From: Specibacter cremeus
Lineage (GTDB): Bacteria; Actinomycetota; Actinomycetes; Actinomycetales; Micrococcaceae
Direction: 5' to 3'
NCBI RefSeq assembly: GCF_003946885.1
Contig: NZ_RWKQ01000008.1
Location: 1 to 60,997 of the forward strand
Length of the DNA: 60,997 bases
Made by a program: the position numbers and the translations under genes. The notes under the pieces were generated by a model, which was not told the DNA's origin, searched no databases, and saw nothing but the letters and a program-made list of their open reading frames with translations. Positions 25,430 through 36,115 of this stretch are shown in pieces (the first letter of the stretch is position 1; each line of letters opens with the position of its first letter).

Positions 25430-27007
25430 ATGGACACGGAGCAGGCCGCTCCCGACCACGCGGGGGCACAAACCACTCGTGGATCCACCGGAGGAACCGT
25501 CCGCCGGCTGATCAGCCAGGCCACCACCCTCATCGCCACCGTCGGCGTTGACGATGTGAGCCCGGAGGCGTTGCACCTGGGCCGGATGGGGGATGCCGAC
25601 GCCGTCCGCTTCGCCCGGGACATCGAATCCCTGGCCCGGCTGCTGGCGGCGCTGCAGGTGCAGGCCGCCGCCGAACTGGCCGACCGGGTCGCGGCCGGCC
25701 GGTTCGAATCGGCCGGCGCCCCCACCACGGCGCTCTTCCTGGCCGACGCGCTGCGCATCTCCACCCGCGACGCCGCGGCACGGCTGAGCCTGGGCGAGGC
25801 GGTCCTGGCGCACACCGATCCGTACTCGTTCGACCGGACCCCCGCGCCCCGACCAATCCTGGCCGAGGCGTTCCTGACCGGAACCCTGGGGCGGGATGTG
25901 GCGGCGGTGATCGTCCGGCACACCCATGCTGCCCAGACCGTGGTCGGCACCCTCAAGCCCTCCGGCACCGACGGCGACCAGCAGGCCGTGACCGAGGAAG
26001 ACGTCACACGCCTCGAGAGTGTGCTCACGCACGTGGGGGGCCGGGAGCGGCCCGAGGTCGTCGACCAATGCGGCCGCCGCGCCCTGGCCCATCTCGACCC
26101 CGACGGCGACCAGCCGGGCGACGGGGAACTGCGAGACAAGGAAGGCCTACACTTTGGCCGCCCCCGTCGCGGCATGATCTCCATCAGCGGACACCTCACC
26201 GTCACCGATTACGAACAACTCATGGCGTCCATCGGCCACGCCACCAGCCCCCGTCGCACCGGCGATTCCGGGAAAGCCGGCGCCGGCCCCGTCAACCCAG
26301 AGGACTCCGGCAACCCAGACGGCCCCGGCAACGAATCCACCGCCGCCGACGGTGCTGATGATCCCGGGTGCGGCCTGTTTGACGCCGTCCAGCCCGAAAC
26401 CGGGCAGGCGGCAAACAATCCGATCCTGCGGGACGAACGGACCCGGGCGCAAAAACTGCTGCACGAGATGATGGACTGCGTACGCCTGGCCGCCGCCACC
26501 GACACCCTCCCGGACAACGGCGGGCTGCGCCCCCAGATCCACGTCACAGTGACCCTCGAGGCCCTGAAAACGGGCCTCGGCACCGCCCACGTGCCCTTTG
26601 CCGGGGAAATGCCGGCCAGCCAGATCCGGCACCTGGCCTGCGACGCGGACATCATCCCGATCGTCATGAACTCCAAGGGCGCCGTGCTGGACGAGGGCCG
26701 CCGCCAGCGCCTGGTCACCCCGGCGATCCGCCGCGCCCTGGTCGCCCGCGACCACGGTTGCGCATTCCCCGGCTGCCCCCGGCCGCCACAATGGACCGAG
26801 GCCCACCACATCGTCCCCTGGTCCGAGGGCGGACCCACGTCCGTGGCCAATTGCGTGATCCTGTGTGGTTGGCATCACCACCTGCTCCACCGCACCGACT
26901 GGGAGGTGGACATGGTCGACGGCATCCCCTGGTTCACCCCGCCGCCGGCCCGCGACCCCCTCCGGCACCGCATCCGCAACCTCTACTGGAACCCGCCGGA
27001 CCCCTGA
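25430..27007 (+). CDS. DUF222 / HNH endonuclease domain protein
   Basis: A 525-residue protein of a family that is highly multiplied in actinobacteria. The N-terminal DUF222 region includes LAALQVQAAAELADRVAAGR. The HNH nuclease is near the C-terminus: GCAFPGCPRPPQWTEAHHIV, then NCVILCGWHHHLLH, giving the two CxxC-type zinc pairs and the H-N-H residues. The central acidic, Gly/Pro-rich linker (about residues 285-320) is low complexity. Cellular role is undefined. The ATG at 25430 was chosen; a start at 25382 is open but upstream of the conserved region. Repeat cluster 3 follows the stop. Confidence 0.85.
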   Translation: MDTEQAAPDHAGAQTTRGSTGGTVRRLISQATTLIATVGVDDVSPEALHLGRMGDADAVRFARDIESLARLLAALQVQAAAELADRVAAGRFESAGAPTTALFLADALRISTRDAAARLSLGEAVLAHTDPYSFDRTPAPRPILAEAFLTGTLGRDVAAVIVRHTHAAQTVVGTLKPSGTDGDQQAVTEEDVTRLESVLTHVGGRERPEVVDQCGRRALAHLDPDGDQPGDGELRDKEGLHFGRPRRGMISISGHLTVTDYEQLMASIGHATSPRRTGDSGKAGAGPVNPEDSGNPDGPGNESTAADGADDPGCGLFDAVQPETGQAANNPILRDERTRAQKLLHEMMDCVRLAAATDTLPDNGGLRPQIHVTVTLEALKTGLGTAHVPFAGEMPASQIRHLACDADIIPIVMNSKGAVLDEGRRQRLVTPAIRRALVARDHGCAFPGCPRPPQWTEAHHIVPWSEGGPTSVANCVILCGWHHHLLHRTDWEVDMVDGIPWFTPPPARDPLRHRIRNLYWNPPDP

Positions 27008-27039
27008 GCTGCCGCACATACGTATCTGGCGAGCCCGAC

Positions 27040-27110
27040 CCCCGGGTGGTTTCGACAGGCTCAACCACCGGGTGGTTTCGACAGGCTCAACCCCCGGGGA
27101 TGCCCGCGGT
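27040..27110. repeat. Dispersed inverted repeat cluster 3 (GAGCCTGTCGA family)
   Basis: Two tandem copies of GGTGGTTTCGACAGGCTCAA lie between convergent genes at about 27050-27105. The second copy overlaps the 3' end of the MBL-fold gene, whose stop codon (27087-27089) is inside the repeat. Confidence 0.85.
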
Positions 27111-27701
27111 CTCGGCTCCAATCGTCGTCGAGTCACCGTGGCCGGTGCGCACCACGGTGTCCGGCGGCAGGGTCAGCAACCGGGAGCGGATGGACGCCAG
27201 GATCGTCGGCTTGTCGCTGTAGGAGCGTCCCGTGGCACCTGGCCCGCCTTGGAACAGGGTGTCGCCCGTGAACACTGTCCCCTCGGATTCCAGGTAAAAG
27301 CACGTGGACCCGGGGGAGTGGCCCGGCGTGTGCAGGGCCGTCAGGACGGCACCGCCGGCGCTGAACGTGTCGCCGTCGCGGATCTCACCGTCGGGGGCGG
27401 CATCCGGGTACACGGCATCCCACAGCATCCTGTCGGCCGGGTTGAGCAGGATCGGGGCGCCGGTCGCCTGGGCCACGGCACGGGCGGCGCGGATGTGGTC
27501 GTCGTGGGCGTGCGTGAGCAGCACGGCCACGACGGACCTCCCGGCCACACCGTCGACGATCGCGTCGGCATCGTGCGGTGCGTCGATGACCAGGCATTCG
27601 GTGTCGTCGCCCACGATCCACACGTTGTTGTCGACGTCCCATGTGCCGCCGTCGAGCGAGAACGTCCCGGACGTGACGAGCCGGTCGATGCGCGCGCTCA
27701 T
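27087..27701 (-). CDS. MBL-fold hydrolase of the mycothiol formaldehyde pathway
   Basis: A 204-residue metallo-beta-lactamase-fold hydrolase of the glyoxalase II type. Zinc ligands are in THAHDDH (His64-His69), [10 protein letters not shown] and [10 protein letters not shown]. It overlaps the S-(hydroxymethyl)mycothiol dehydrogenase gene by 4 bp, so it most likely hydrolyses the S-formylmycothiol that enzyme produces, giving formate and mycothiol. That role is inferred from gene pairing. The last few residues (GIPGG) and the stop come from a dispersed repeat, so the C-terminus is probably altered compared with relatives. Confidence 0.85.
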   Translation of the reverse strand: MSARIDRLVTSGTFSLDGGTWDVDNNVWIVGDDTECLVIDAPHDADAIVDGVAGRSVVAVLLTHAHDDHIRAARAVAQATGAPILLNPADRMLWDAVYPDAAPDGEIRDGDTFSAGGAVLTALHTPGHSPGSTCFYLESEGTVFTGDTLFQGGPGATGRSYSDKPTILASIRSRLLTLPPDTVVRTGHGDSTTIGAETAGIPGG

Positions 27702-28786
27702 GCCAGCTCCACCACGGAGCGCAGCACGGTGCCCTGGTGCATCTTCTCGAACGCGGCTTCGATGTCGTCGATCCCGATGCGCTCACTGACGAACGCGTCC
27801 AGATCGAGCCGGCCCTGCTTGTACAGGTCGATCAGCATGGGGAAGTCGCGCGAGGGCAGGCAGTCGCCGTACCAGGACGACTTCAACGCCCCGCCGCGGC
27901 CGAACACGTCCAGCAGCGGCAGCTCAAGCGTCATCTCCGGTGTCGGCACGCCGACCAGCACCACGGTGCCGGCCAGGTCGCGCGCGTAGAACGCCTGCTT
28001 GTAGGTTTCCGGACGGCCGACGGCGTCAATCACCACATCTGCGCCGAACCCGTTGGTGAGGGCCCGCACCGCCTCGACCGGGTCCTCGCTGGCGGAGTTC
28101 ACCACATGGGTGGCACCGAAGTGCTTGACCCGGTCCAGCTTGCGGTCATCGAGGTCGACGGCGACGATCGTCGTCGCGCCGGCCAGGGCGGCGCCGGCCA
28201 CGGCCGCCGACCCCACGCCGCCACAGCCGATCACGGCGACCGAGTCGCCCCGGGACACGCCGCCGGTGTTGATGGCGGCCCCCAACCCTGCCATGACGCC
28301 ACAGCCGAGCAGGCCGGCGGCGGCGGGGTCGACGTCGTCGTCGATTTTGGTGCACTGCCCGGCGGCGACGAGAGTCTTGTCCGCAAACGCGCCGATTCCC
28401 AGCGCGGGCGACAGCACCGTGCCGTCCTCCAGCGTCATCTTCTGCGTCGCATTGAACGTGTTGAAGCAGTACTGCGGCCGCCCCTTCGCGCAGGCCCGGC
28501 AGGTGCCGCAGACGGCACGCCAGTTCAGCACCACGCGGTCGCCCACGGCCACGTTCGTGACATCGGGGCCGACGGCGCTGACCACACCGGTGGCCTCATG
28601 ACCGAGCAGGAACGGGAAGTCGTCGGAGATGCCACCGAGCTTGTAGTGCAGGTCCGTGTGGCACACGCCGCTGGTGAGCACATCCACCAGAGCCTCGCCG
28701 GGACCGGGATCCGGGACCAGGATTGTCTCAACCGTGACAGGCGCGCCCTTTGACCGGACGACGGCGCCGCGAACCTTGTGCACCAT
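27698..28786 (-). CDS. mscR: S-(hydroxymethyl)mycothiol dehydrogenase
   Basis: This 362-residue zinc alcohol dehydrogenase (class III-like) oxidises the adduct of formaldehyde and mycothiol, and may also act on S-nitrosomycothiol. Catalytic zinc ligands are Cys42 (GVCHTDLH) and His63 (GHEATG); the structural zinc site is Cys93, 96, 99 and 107 ([15 protein letters not shown]). The NAD site is [16 protein letters not shown]. The sequence is typical of the mycothiol-dependent formaldehyde dehydrogenases of actinobacteria. It is first in a coupled pair with the MBL hydrolase. Confidence 0.93.
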   Translation of the reverse strand: MVHKVRGAVVRSKGAPVTVETILVPDPGPGEALVDVLTSGVCHTDLHYKLGGISDDFPFLLGHEATGVVSAVGPDVTNVAVGDRVVLNWRAVCGTCRACAKGRPQYCFNTFNATQKMTLEDGTVLSPALGIGAFADKTLVAAGQCTKIDDDVDPAAAGLLGCGVMAGLGAAINTGGVSRGDSVAVIGCGGVGSAAVAGAALAGATTIVAVDLDDRKLDRVKHFGATHVVNSASEDPVEAVRALTNGFGADVVIDAVGRPETYKQAFYARDLAGTVVLVGVPTPEMTLELPLLDVFGRGGALKSSWYGDCLPSRDFPMLIDLYKQGRLDLDAFVSERIGIDDIEAAFEKMHQGTVLRSVVELA

Positions 28787-28862
28787 GTGGCTTGCTCCTT
28801 TGCGTGTGGCTGATAGCTATCTCGTGTCTATCACGTGCGGCCGGAGCGGCCGATTCGGTCCG

Positions 28863-29120
28863 CTAGACGGACAGTTTTTCCTTGACGTCGTTCAGCGACG
28901 GGTTGGTGGCCGCGGAACCGTCGGGGAAGATCACGGTGGGGACGGTCTGGTTGCCGCCGTTGAGCCGCTCGACGAGTTCGGCCGTACCGGGAACATCCTC
29001 GATGTTGATCTCCGTGTAACCGATGCCCTGCGAGTCCAGCTGCGTCTTCAGCCGGCGGCAGTAGCCGCACCAGGAGGTCGAAAACATGGTGATGGTGCCG
29101 GCTTCGGGGGTGTAGTCCAC
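28863..29120 (-). CDS. mrx1: Mycoredoxin 1
   Basis: This 85-residue glutaredoxin-fold protein reduces mycothiol mixed disulfides. The motif is SWCGYC (Cys18, Cys21), followed by TEINIEDVPG, QTVPTVIFPDGS and the C-terminal NPSLNDVKEKL. The start is a GTG at 29120 with AAGGAG 9 bp upstream. It lies next to two mycothiol-using enzymes but has its own 77-bp upstream spacing, so it may be transcribed alone. Confidence 0.93.
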   Translation of the reverse strand: MDYTPEAGTITMFSTSWCGYCRRLKTQLDSQGIGYTEINIEDVPGTAELVERLNGGNQTVPTVIFPDGSAATNPSLNDVKEKLSV

Positions 29121-29245
29121 GTCGGGATGCTCCTTGAATCAAGAATGGGGTACCCGGGTAACGCTATCGGCCCGGGGCGGTATTCCCGTCACGGGCGCCG
29201 GCACCCTCTGGCGAACCGGTGCCGGAGGGTGCCACCATGGAGTCC

Positions 29246-29986
29246 ATGTGTGGACGTTACGTGATGGCCCGTGCCGTGGGTGACCTGGTCGCCGAACTGG
29301 AGGCGGAGGCCGATGCGAACCTGGAACTGCGCGCATCCTGGAATGTGGCACCCACCAGCGACGTGCCGATCGTGCTGGAGCGGCTGGTCGAGGGTGCCGT
29401 GCACCGGCAGGTCCATGTGGCCAAGTGGGGGCTGGTGCCGTCCTGGGCCAAGGACCCGGCCGTCGGCGTGCGCGCGTTCAACGCCCGCAGTGAGACGGTG
29501 GCCGAGAAGCCGACGTTCCGTGCGGCGTTGAAGGCCCGGCGGTGCGCCGTGCCCGTGGAGGGCTACTACGAGTGGAAGAAGTCCCCGGACGGGAAATCGA
29601 AGCAACCGTACTTCGTGCACCGCAAGGACGGGAAACTGATCACGTTCGCGGGCCTGTACGAGTGGTGGAAGGACCCGTCCAAGGAGGACGACGCCGACGA
29701 CCGGTGGCTGCTTTCCTGCACCATCCTGACGACCGTGTCACCGGACGCCGGGGCGGAGGGTGTGCTCGGCGAGCTGGCCGGGCTGCATGACAGGCTGCCG
29801 GTGCCGCTGGAGAAGGACTCGCTGGCCGCCTGGCTGGAGCCGGAGGGCGGGGATCCGCGCCAGTTGCTGGACCTGGTCCTGGCCGGCGCCCATGACGTGG
29901 CCGCCACCTGGCAGCTGGATCCCGTGGGTGCGGATGTGGGCAATGTGCGCAACAACTCCCCGGAGCTCACAGTGCCGGTGGGGTAG
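29246..29986 (+). CDS. SRAP-domain protein (YedK/HMCES type)
   Basis: A 246-residue SOS response-associated peptidase-type protein that crosslinks to abasic sites in single-stranded DNA. I chose the ATG at 29246 because the conserved MCGRYVMA begins there; removal of Met exposes the catalytic Cys2. Other active-site parts are FNARSET (Asn), VEGYYEWKK (Glu) and GLHDRLPVPL (His). It is divergent from the mycoredoxin gene with about 125 bp between. No SOS box was recognised in that gap. Confidence 0.92.
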   Translation: MCGRYVMARAVGDLVAELEAEADANLELRASWNVAPTSDVPIVLERLVEGAVHRQVHVAKWGLVPSWAKDPAVGVRAFNARSETVAEKPTFRAALKARRCAVPVEGYYEWKKSPDGKSKQPYFVHRKDGKLITFAGLYEWWKDPSKEDDADDRWLLSCTILTTVSPDAGAEGVLGELAGLHDRLPVPLEKDSLAAWLEPEGGDPRQLLDLVLAGAHDVAATWQLDPVGADVGNVRNNSPELTVPVG

Positions 29987-30006
29987 CCGCATCGATGCGG
30001 CGCACG

Positions 30007-30774
30007 TCATTTCCTGGCGCGGGGCAATTCCACGGCGTCGGTCAATTGCGCGGCGGCCGACCGCAGTGCCAGGGAGGCCCGATGGGCCCAGGCGTTGCTG
30101 CTGCACCGGGTTTCCGGCCCGGCCACGGTGAGCGAGCAAATGATCTCGCCGCCGGCGAAGACCGGGCGGGCGATCGCAACGGCGCCCGGGTTGAGTTCGC
30201 CGTGTGAGATTGCCTGCCCTTCCTGGCGGATCCGCCCGAGCTGCTGGGCCAGGTCCGCCCTGGACAGGGTCTTGTCCGTGTAGCGGGCCAACCTGTCACC
30301 CAATACTTTCGCGATGACCTGTTCCGGGGCGTGGGCCAGGAGCACGCGTTGGCCGGCGCCGGCATGCAGGGGCAGCAACTGGTTGATCTGGAAGGAAAAC
30401 CGCAGCGGATGGGGTGAGACCACCTGTCGTAGGCAAATGGCGTTCAGTCCTGAGCGAACGGTCAGGACCGCGGTTTCCGCAGTGCCCTCGACAATGGATT
30501 CGAGCACCGTGACGCCAAGTTCAGCCAGCTTGGTGTGCGTGAGGTGCTGGCCGGACATTTCAAGCAGCCGCCAGCCTGGGGTGTACGAGCCGTGGTGTTC
30601 CTCGATCAAGGACAGGCGGCGAAGACTCTTGGCATAGCGGTAAACGGTGCTGGCCGGAACATCCACGTCCTCGGCGATTTCGGAGATCGTCATCTCGCCC
30701 CGGGACGCAATGCACATCAAGATGGCAAGGCCGCGCTCGAACGAGGTACGCGGTTCCGGCAAGCTGCTTGTCAT
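30007..30774 (-). CDS. IclR-family transcriptional regulator
   Basis: A 255-residue IclR protein: N-terminal winged helix (FERGLAILMCIASRGEMTIS, VPASTVYRYAKSLRRLSLIE) and a C-terminal effector domain (LLPLHAGAGQRVLLAHAPE, NPGAVAIARPVFAGGE). It is divergent from the transport/catabolic operon at 31052-36090 and very likely regulates it. The ATG at 30774 was chosen over a GTG two codons upstream. The effector is presumably the imported compound or its keto-acid product, which is an inference. Confidence 0.9.
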   Translation of the reverse strand: MTSSLPEPRTSFERGLAILMCIASRGEMTISEIAEDVDVPASTVYRYAKSLRRLSLIEEHHGSYTPGWRLLEMSGQHLTHTKLAELGVTVLESIVEGTAETAVLTVRSGLNAICLRQVVSPHPLRFSFQINQLLPLHAGAGQRVLLAHAPEQVIAKVLGDRLARYTDKTLSRADLAQQLGRIRQEGQAISHGELNPGAVAIARPVFAGGEIICSLTVAGPETRCSSNAWAHRASLALRSAAAQLTDAVELPRARK

Positions 30775-30803
30775 TCCCACAGGCTAAGGGACACGGACGC
30801 GAT

Positions 30804-30900
30804 TCTCACAGCTTGAACGGGTGAGGTCCCTGCCCGGAGGGGGACGGATGGCGCAGTGTGACGGCCATTCCAACGGCACGTCATTCTCACACGGTGAAAA
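30804..30900. promoter_or_regulatory. Candidate IclR operator sites
   Basis: The 277-bp divergent region contains a dyad ATTCTCACACGGTGAAAA (30883-30900, TTxTCAC/GTGAxAA symmetry). A second inverted pair, TCTCAC (30804-30809) with GTGAGG (30821-30826), lies closer to the regulator start. The shared TCTCAC half-site suggests two binding sites for the same regulator. No further gene is seen here. Confidence 0.45.
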
Positions 30901-31051
30901 AACCGTGTTGCCGGACCGCGGGGTGCTTCCTAGGCTCGTGAGGGATCACGGAGCTGTGACCCTCACCACATTGGGGTGCTGGTGGCATGGGCAGCACCGA
31001 AATCGAAGCAGCATCCGCCCGAGAACGTAGTTGCCCCTGAATGGAGACCTC

Positions 31052-31954
31052 ATGTCACCGACCGTACGCAGCAAAAAAGCCGGCATCACCGCAGCCCTGG
31101 TGTTGCTTCCCCTGGCGCTCACGCTCTCGGGTTGCGGTGGGGGATCCGCCGCCAGCGAAAGCCCCACGGCCAACAGCGCCGCGCCGTTGCACAGCATGCT
31201 CCCGCAGAGCATCCAGTCCAGCGGCACGTTGAACATCGCCAGCAACGTCGAGTACCCGCCGTTCGAAACCTTTGACACCGACGGCACCACGGTCATCGGC
31301 ATCGACCGTGAGATCGCCGACGCCCTGGAAAAGAAGCTCGGCGTCACCATCAAGTTCAACAACATCTCCTTCGACGCCATCATCCCGGGGCTCGCGTCCA
31401 AGCGCTACGACATGGCCATGTCCGCCATGTCCGACACGCTGGAGCGCCAAAAGCAGGTCGACTTCGTTGACTATTTCACGGCGGGCGCCGGCATCCTGCG
31501 GACCGTCGAGAACCCCAAACATGCCGCCACGCTGGATGACCTGTGCGGCCTGAAGGTCGGCATCGTGAAAGGGACCACGGAGACCGAGGACGCCGACGCC
31601 CAGACCAAGAAGTGCCTGGCGGCGGGCAAGCCGGCCCTCGATGCCACCATTTTTCCCGGCCAGAACCAGACAATCCTTGCCCTGAATACCGGGCGCGTGG
31701 ACGTGGTGCTGCTGGACTCCACCTCGGGGTCGGCCGTGGCCAAGGATTCCGGCGGCAAGCTGGAAATGCTCAAGCCCTACCAGGCCGGGCCGTTCGGCAT
31801 CGTGTTCCCCAAGGGCAGCACGGAACTGCAAAAGGCCGTCCAGAAGGGCATGGAGGAAATCGCGGCTGACAAGACCTATGGAAAGATCCTGGTGAAGTAC
31901 GGCCAGGACCAGGGCGCCGTCACCGAATTCCCGATCAATGGCGGGAAGCAATGA
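31052..31954 (+). CDS. ABC transporter substrate-binding lipoprotein, amino-acid type
   Basis: A 300-residue periplasmic-type binding protein (SBP_bac_3 family) for polar amino acids or related acids. The signal sequence ends in LTLSGCGG with the lipid-modified Cys at residue 28. The binding domain has VEYPPFETFDTDG, GIDREIADALEKKLGV and KRYDMAMSAMSDTLERQKQV. The ATG at 31052 follows GGAGACC. It overlaps the permease gene by 4 bp. The ligand is not known; linkage to an aminotransferase and a 2-hydroxyacid dehydrogenase suggests an amino acid or its 2-hydroxy analogue. Confidence 0.9.
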   Translation: MSPTVRSKKAGITAALVLLPLALTLSGCGGGSAASESPTANSAAPLHSMLPQSIQSSGTLNIASNVEYPPFETFDTDGTTVIGIDREIADALEKKLGVTIKFNNISFDAIIPGLASKRYDMAMSAMSDTLERQKQVDFVDYFTAGAGILRTVENPKHAATLDDLCGLKVGIVKGTTETEDADAQTKKCLAAGKPALDATIFPGQNQTILALNTGRVDVVLLDSTSGSAVAKDSGGKLEMLKPYQAGPFGIVFPKGSTELQKAVQKGMEEIAADKTYGKILVKYGQDQGAVTEFPINGGKQ

Positions 31955-32864
31955 GCGGGGTCTTGACTGACCAACAGGCCGCGCCGGCCGTCGTCGTGCC
32001 GTCGCGGCACACCGGCCGGTGGATCACCGCTGGGGCGGTGCTCCTCATCGTCGCCCTCCTGCTGTACTCCATGGCCACGAACACCCGCTTCGAGTGGCAT
32101 GTGGTGGGGAAGTACCTCTTCGCCAAACCCATCCTGATGGGCGTGCTGAACACGATGATCCTCACCGTGCTCGCCATGGTCATCGGCATCCTCCTGGGCA
32201 TCGTCATCGCGGTGGGCCGGCTCTCGGACAACCTGATCGTGTCCAAGGCCGCGTGGTTCTATGCCTGGTTCTTCCGCGGCACGCCGCTGCTGGTGCAATT
32301 GCTGTTCTGGTTCTTCCTCTCGGCGCTGGTCCCGCGGATCGCACTGGGCGTGCCGTTCGGCCCCGAGCTGTTTTCCCTTGACACCAACGCACTCATCACG
32401 CCGTTCATGGCCGCCATGCTGGGGCTTGGGCTGAACGAGGCGGCCTACATGAGCGAGATCGTGCGCTCCGGCATCTCCTCGGTGACGCCCGGGCAGACCG
32501 AGGCGGCGAAGTCGATCGGCATGACCCGGCTGCAAACCATGCGCCGGGTGGTGTTGCCGCAGGCCATGCGCATCATCATCCCGCCCACCGGCAATGAGAC
32601 GATCGGCATGCTCAAGCAGACGTCGCTGGTGCTGGTCATCGGCTACTCGGAGCTGCTGACGTCGGCGTCCCTGATCTACGCCCGGACGTACCAGACCATT
32701 CCGTTGCTGATCGTCGCGGCCATCTGGTACCTGTTCATCACCGCGCTGCTGTCCATCGCCCAATACTTCCTGGAAAAGCGCTACGGCCGCGGCTTCAGCC
32801 CACTGAGCGCCATTCGCACCGACAAGGCCGAACCGGCCACCCCTGCCGTTACGGAGATCCGACC

Positions 32865-32868
<4 letters not shown>
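31951..32868 (+). CDS. Amino-acid-type ABC transporter permease
   Basis: A 305-residue HisM/GlnP-type permease with five or more membrane segments. The family's conserved loop is [20 protein letters not shown] and is followed by [17 protein letters not shown], which contacts the ATPase. [16 protein letters not shown] is also typical. It overlaps the genes on both sides by 4 bp, so the importer is one coupled unit with presumably a homodimeric permease. Confidence 0.94.
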
Positions 32869-33628
<760 letters not shown>

Positions 33629-33629
<1 letters not shown>

Positions 33630-34999
33630 TGGCGTTGGATACGGCACCGGCCGTCAAGGAATTGCGGCAGATTTTGGGGGCGAAGGTTCACACGGGTGTC
33701 CCCGCCCGCACCGCGCGGGCACATGACCGCTCCCACCATGTGTGGTCGCTGCCCGACGCCGTGGTGTCGTGTGCCTCCACGGAGGACGTCTCGCGCGCTT
33801 TGGCCGTGTGTTTCCGCCATGGCGTGCCCGTGGTCCCCATCGGGGCGGGCACGGGCCTGGAAGGCGGGGCCAACAGCTCCACCGGGAACGTGTGCATCGA
33901 CCTTTCCCCCATGACCGAAATCCTTCACCTGGGCGTCCAAGACTTGGACGCGACCGTCCAGGCCGGCGTCATGAAGAGCGCCCTGAACGCCGCGGCCGCC
34001 CCGCACGGGCTCTGTTTCCCGGCCGGTCCCGGCGTCGACGCCAGCGTCGGCGGCATGGCCTCGACCCGGGCCAGCGGCACCAACGCGGTCGCCTACGGCA
34101 CCATGCGCGGCAACGTCCTGGGGCTGACCGTGGTGTTGGCCGACGGGACCGTGGTCACCACCGGCGGACTGGCCCGGAAGTCTTCCGCCGGCTACGACTT
34201 GACGGCGTTGTTTGTGGGGTCCGAGGGGACGTTGGGCATCATCACCGAGGTCAGCGTCCGCCTGTACGGCATCCCGGAGACGACGGCGACGGCGGTGGTG
34301 CCGTTCCCGACGCTGGGCGCGGCCGTGTCGTCGGTGTCGGCGGCCATCGCCGCCGGCGTGCCGCTGTCCAGGATCGAACTGCTTGACGATGTCATGGTCG
34401 GCGCCATGAACAGCTACTCCGGACTGTCCCTTAAGGAGGCCCCGACGCTGCTGGTCGAGTTCGAGGGAGGACCGGCGGCCGTCAGTGAGAACGTAAGCCG
34501 GTTTGAGGCGATCGCATCCAGCCGGGGTGCGCTGAGCTACGAGTTTGCCGCCGACCCTCTGCGGCGGGATGCGCTCTGGCAGGCACGTCACGACGCCCTC
34601 CCGGCAGCGGCGGCGTTGCGCCCGGGCGCCAGCACGTGGTCAACGGACGTCTGCGTGCCCATTTCCAGGCTGGCCGACTGCATCGAGGAGACGCAGGCGG
34701 ACATCGCCGCCTCCGACGTGCTCGCCCCCATTGCCGGCCACGTGGGCGACGGCAATTTCCACCTGGCGTTCGTGCTGGACCCGGCCGTCCCGGCGGTGCT
34801 GGAGGTCGCACAGGCAGTGAACGAGCGCCTGGTCCGGCGTGCTGTCGCCATGGGCGGCACGTGCACCGGCGAACACGGCGTCGGAATCGGCAAGACCTCC
34901 GCATTGCGCCTTGAGCACGGCGAAGGAGTCCGAGTCATGGAAACGATCAAGGCAGCCCTGGACCCAAAGAACCTGATGAACCCCGGGAAGGTGCTATGA
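33629..34999 (+). CDS. FAD-linked 2-hydroxyacid dehydrogenase (GlcD/D-lactate type)
   Basis: A 456-residue VAO-superfamily flavoenzyme. The FAD-binding domain has VPIGAGTGLEGGANSSTGNV, GLCFPAGPGVDASVGGMAST and GLARKSSAGYDLTALFVGSEG; the C-terminal substrate domain has GHVGDGNFHLAF and GTCTGEHGVGIGK. Family members oxidise D-2-hydroxyacids (D-lactate, glycolate, D-2-hydroxyglutarate) to keto acids. It sits between an importer and an aminotransferase, so a keto acid passed to the aminotransferase is the likely product. Substrate identity is inferred only. It overlaps the next gene by 4 bp. Confidence 0.9.
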
Positions 35000-36090
35000 A
35001 CTCCGGAAGCCGCCCTGAGCCGCGGAAGGTGATCGCGGCATTGCCGCAGTACTCCAGCGCTGCGGGAACCAGCCGGGTGACATGGCGGGCATCCTCCAAT
35101 GAGTCCGTCCTCCCGCCGTCGCCCCGCGTCGTTGAGGCCATCGCCCGGGCGGGCGCGACCGCGCACCTCTACCCGTCGCTCCTCGGTGACGCCCTTGTCG
35201 CCGACATCGCGGAACGATTGCAGGTCACCGCACGCCAGGTGGTGGTAGGCGGCGGTTCCCTTGCCCTCTTGCAACAGACCTTGTCGACGTATACCGGTCA
35301 CGGGACGGAGGTGATCTTTGGGTGGCGAAGCTACGAGGCCTACCCGATCCTGGTGGGTGTTGCCGGTTCCGACGCCGTGCCTGTCCCGTTGGGCGCCGAC
35401 GGCACCCATGACCTGGCGGCGATGCTGGCGGCGGTAACACCCTCGACGAAAGCCATCATCCTGTGCAATCCCAACAATCCCACGGGCACGGAGGTCGGGA
35501 GGGAACAGGTGGAGCTGTTCCTCCAGCGCGTACCGCCCACGGTCCTGGTCCTGTTGGACGAGGCATATCAGGAATTCGCGACAACGTCACTGGACGGGGT
35601 CGGGCTGCTGGACGCCTATCCGAATCTCGCCGTGTTCCGCACCTTCTCCAAGGCCTATGGGCTGGCCGGCCTGCGGGCCGGGTACATGGTCACCTCCGAG
35701 GAGATTGCCGACTTCGTCAGGGTGGCATCGCCTCCCTTCGGCCTCAGCACGGTGGCGGAGGCGGCGGCGCAGGAAGCCGGGGCGGACGCTGACTACAGCG
35801 CGCGCGTGCTCCGGCTCGTGGCGGAGGGCCGCGACCGCCTCCGTGCCGGGCTAGCGGAACGCGGATTCCCGACACCTGTCAGTGGAGGCAACTTCGTCTG
35901 GATCCCGTTGCCGCACGGCGCCCGTGAGCTTGAAGTCGGTTGCATCGCCCGGGGCGTCTCCGTTCGGGCCTTCGACGGCGAAGGGGTCCGTGCGACCGTG
36001 GGTGAACGTGCCGCAGAGGACGCCGTGCTCGCCGCCGTCGATGACCTGATGGCGACTGTCGCGTCGTCGCCGGGCAAGACCCTCACGTAG
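34996..36090 (+). CDS. HisC-like PLP-dependent aminotransferase
   Basis: A 364-residue class I/II aminotransferase most like the histidinol-phosphate/aromatic group. It has WRASSNESVLPPSP, CNPNNPTGTEV, LLDEAYQEF and the PLP-lysine region FSKAYGLAGLRAGYMV. The conserved Arg near the C-terminus (GVRATVG) binds the substrate carboxylate. It ends the importer operon and converges on the hut operon with a 25-bp gap. True histidine biosynthesis genes are absent here, so a catabolic or salvage role with an aromatic or imidazole keto acid is likely (inference). Confidence 0.88.
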   Translation: MNSGSRPEPRKVIAALPQYSSAAGTSRVTWRASSNESVLPPSPRVVEAIARAGATAHLYPSLLGDALVADIAERLQVTARQVVVGGGSLALLQQTLSTYTGHGTEVIFGWRSYEAYPILVGVAGSDAVPVPLGADGTHDLAAMLAAVTPSTKAIILCNPNNPTGTEVGREQVELFLQRVPPTVLVLLDEAYQEFATTSLDGVGLLDAYPNLAVFRTFSKAYGLAGLRAGYMVTSEEIADFVRVASPPFGLSTVAEAAAQEAGADADYSARVLRLVAEGRDRLRAGLAERGFPTPVSGGNFVWIPLPHGARELEVGCIARGVSVRAFDGEGVRATVGERAAEDAVLAAVDDLMATVASSPGKTLT

Positions 36091-36115
36091 GGTTCGCCAA
36101 CCGGGTTACGCCGGG

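Noticed and set aside
25430-27007. Treating the HNH protein as part of a homing or defence element
   Set aside because: DUF222/HNH proteins are common chromosomal genes in actinobacteria, and no intron, intein or defence partner is adjacent.
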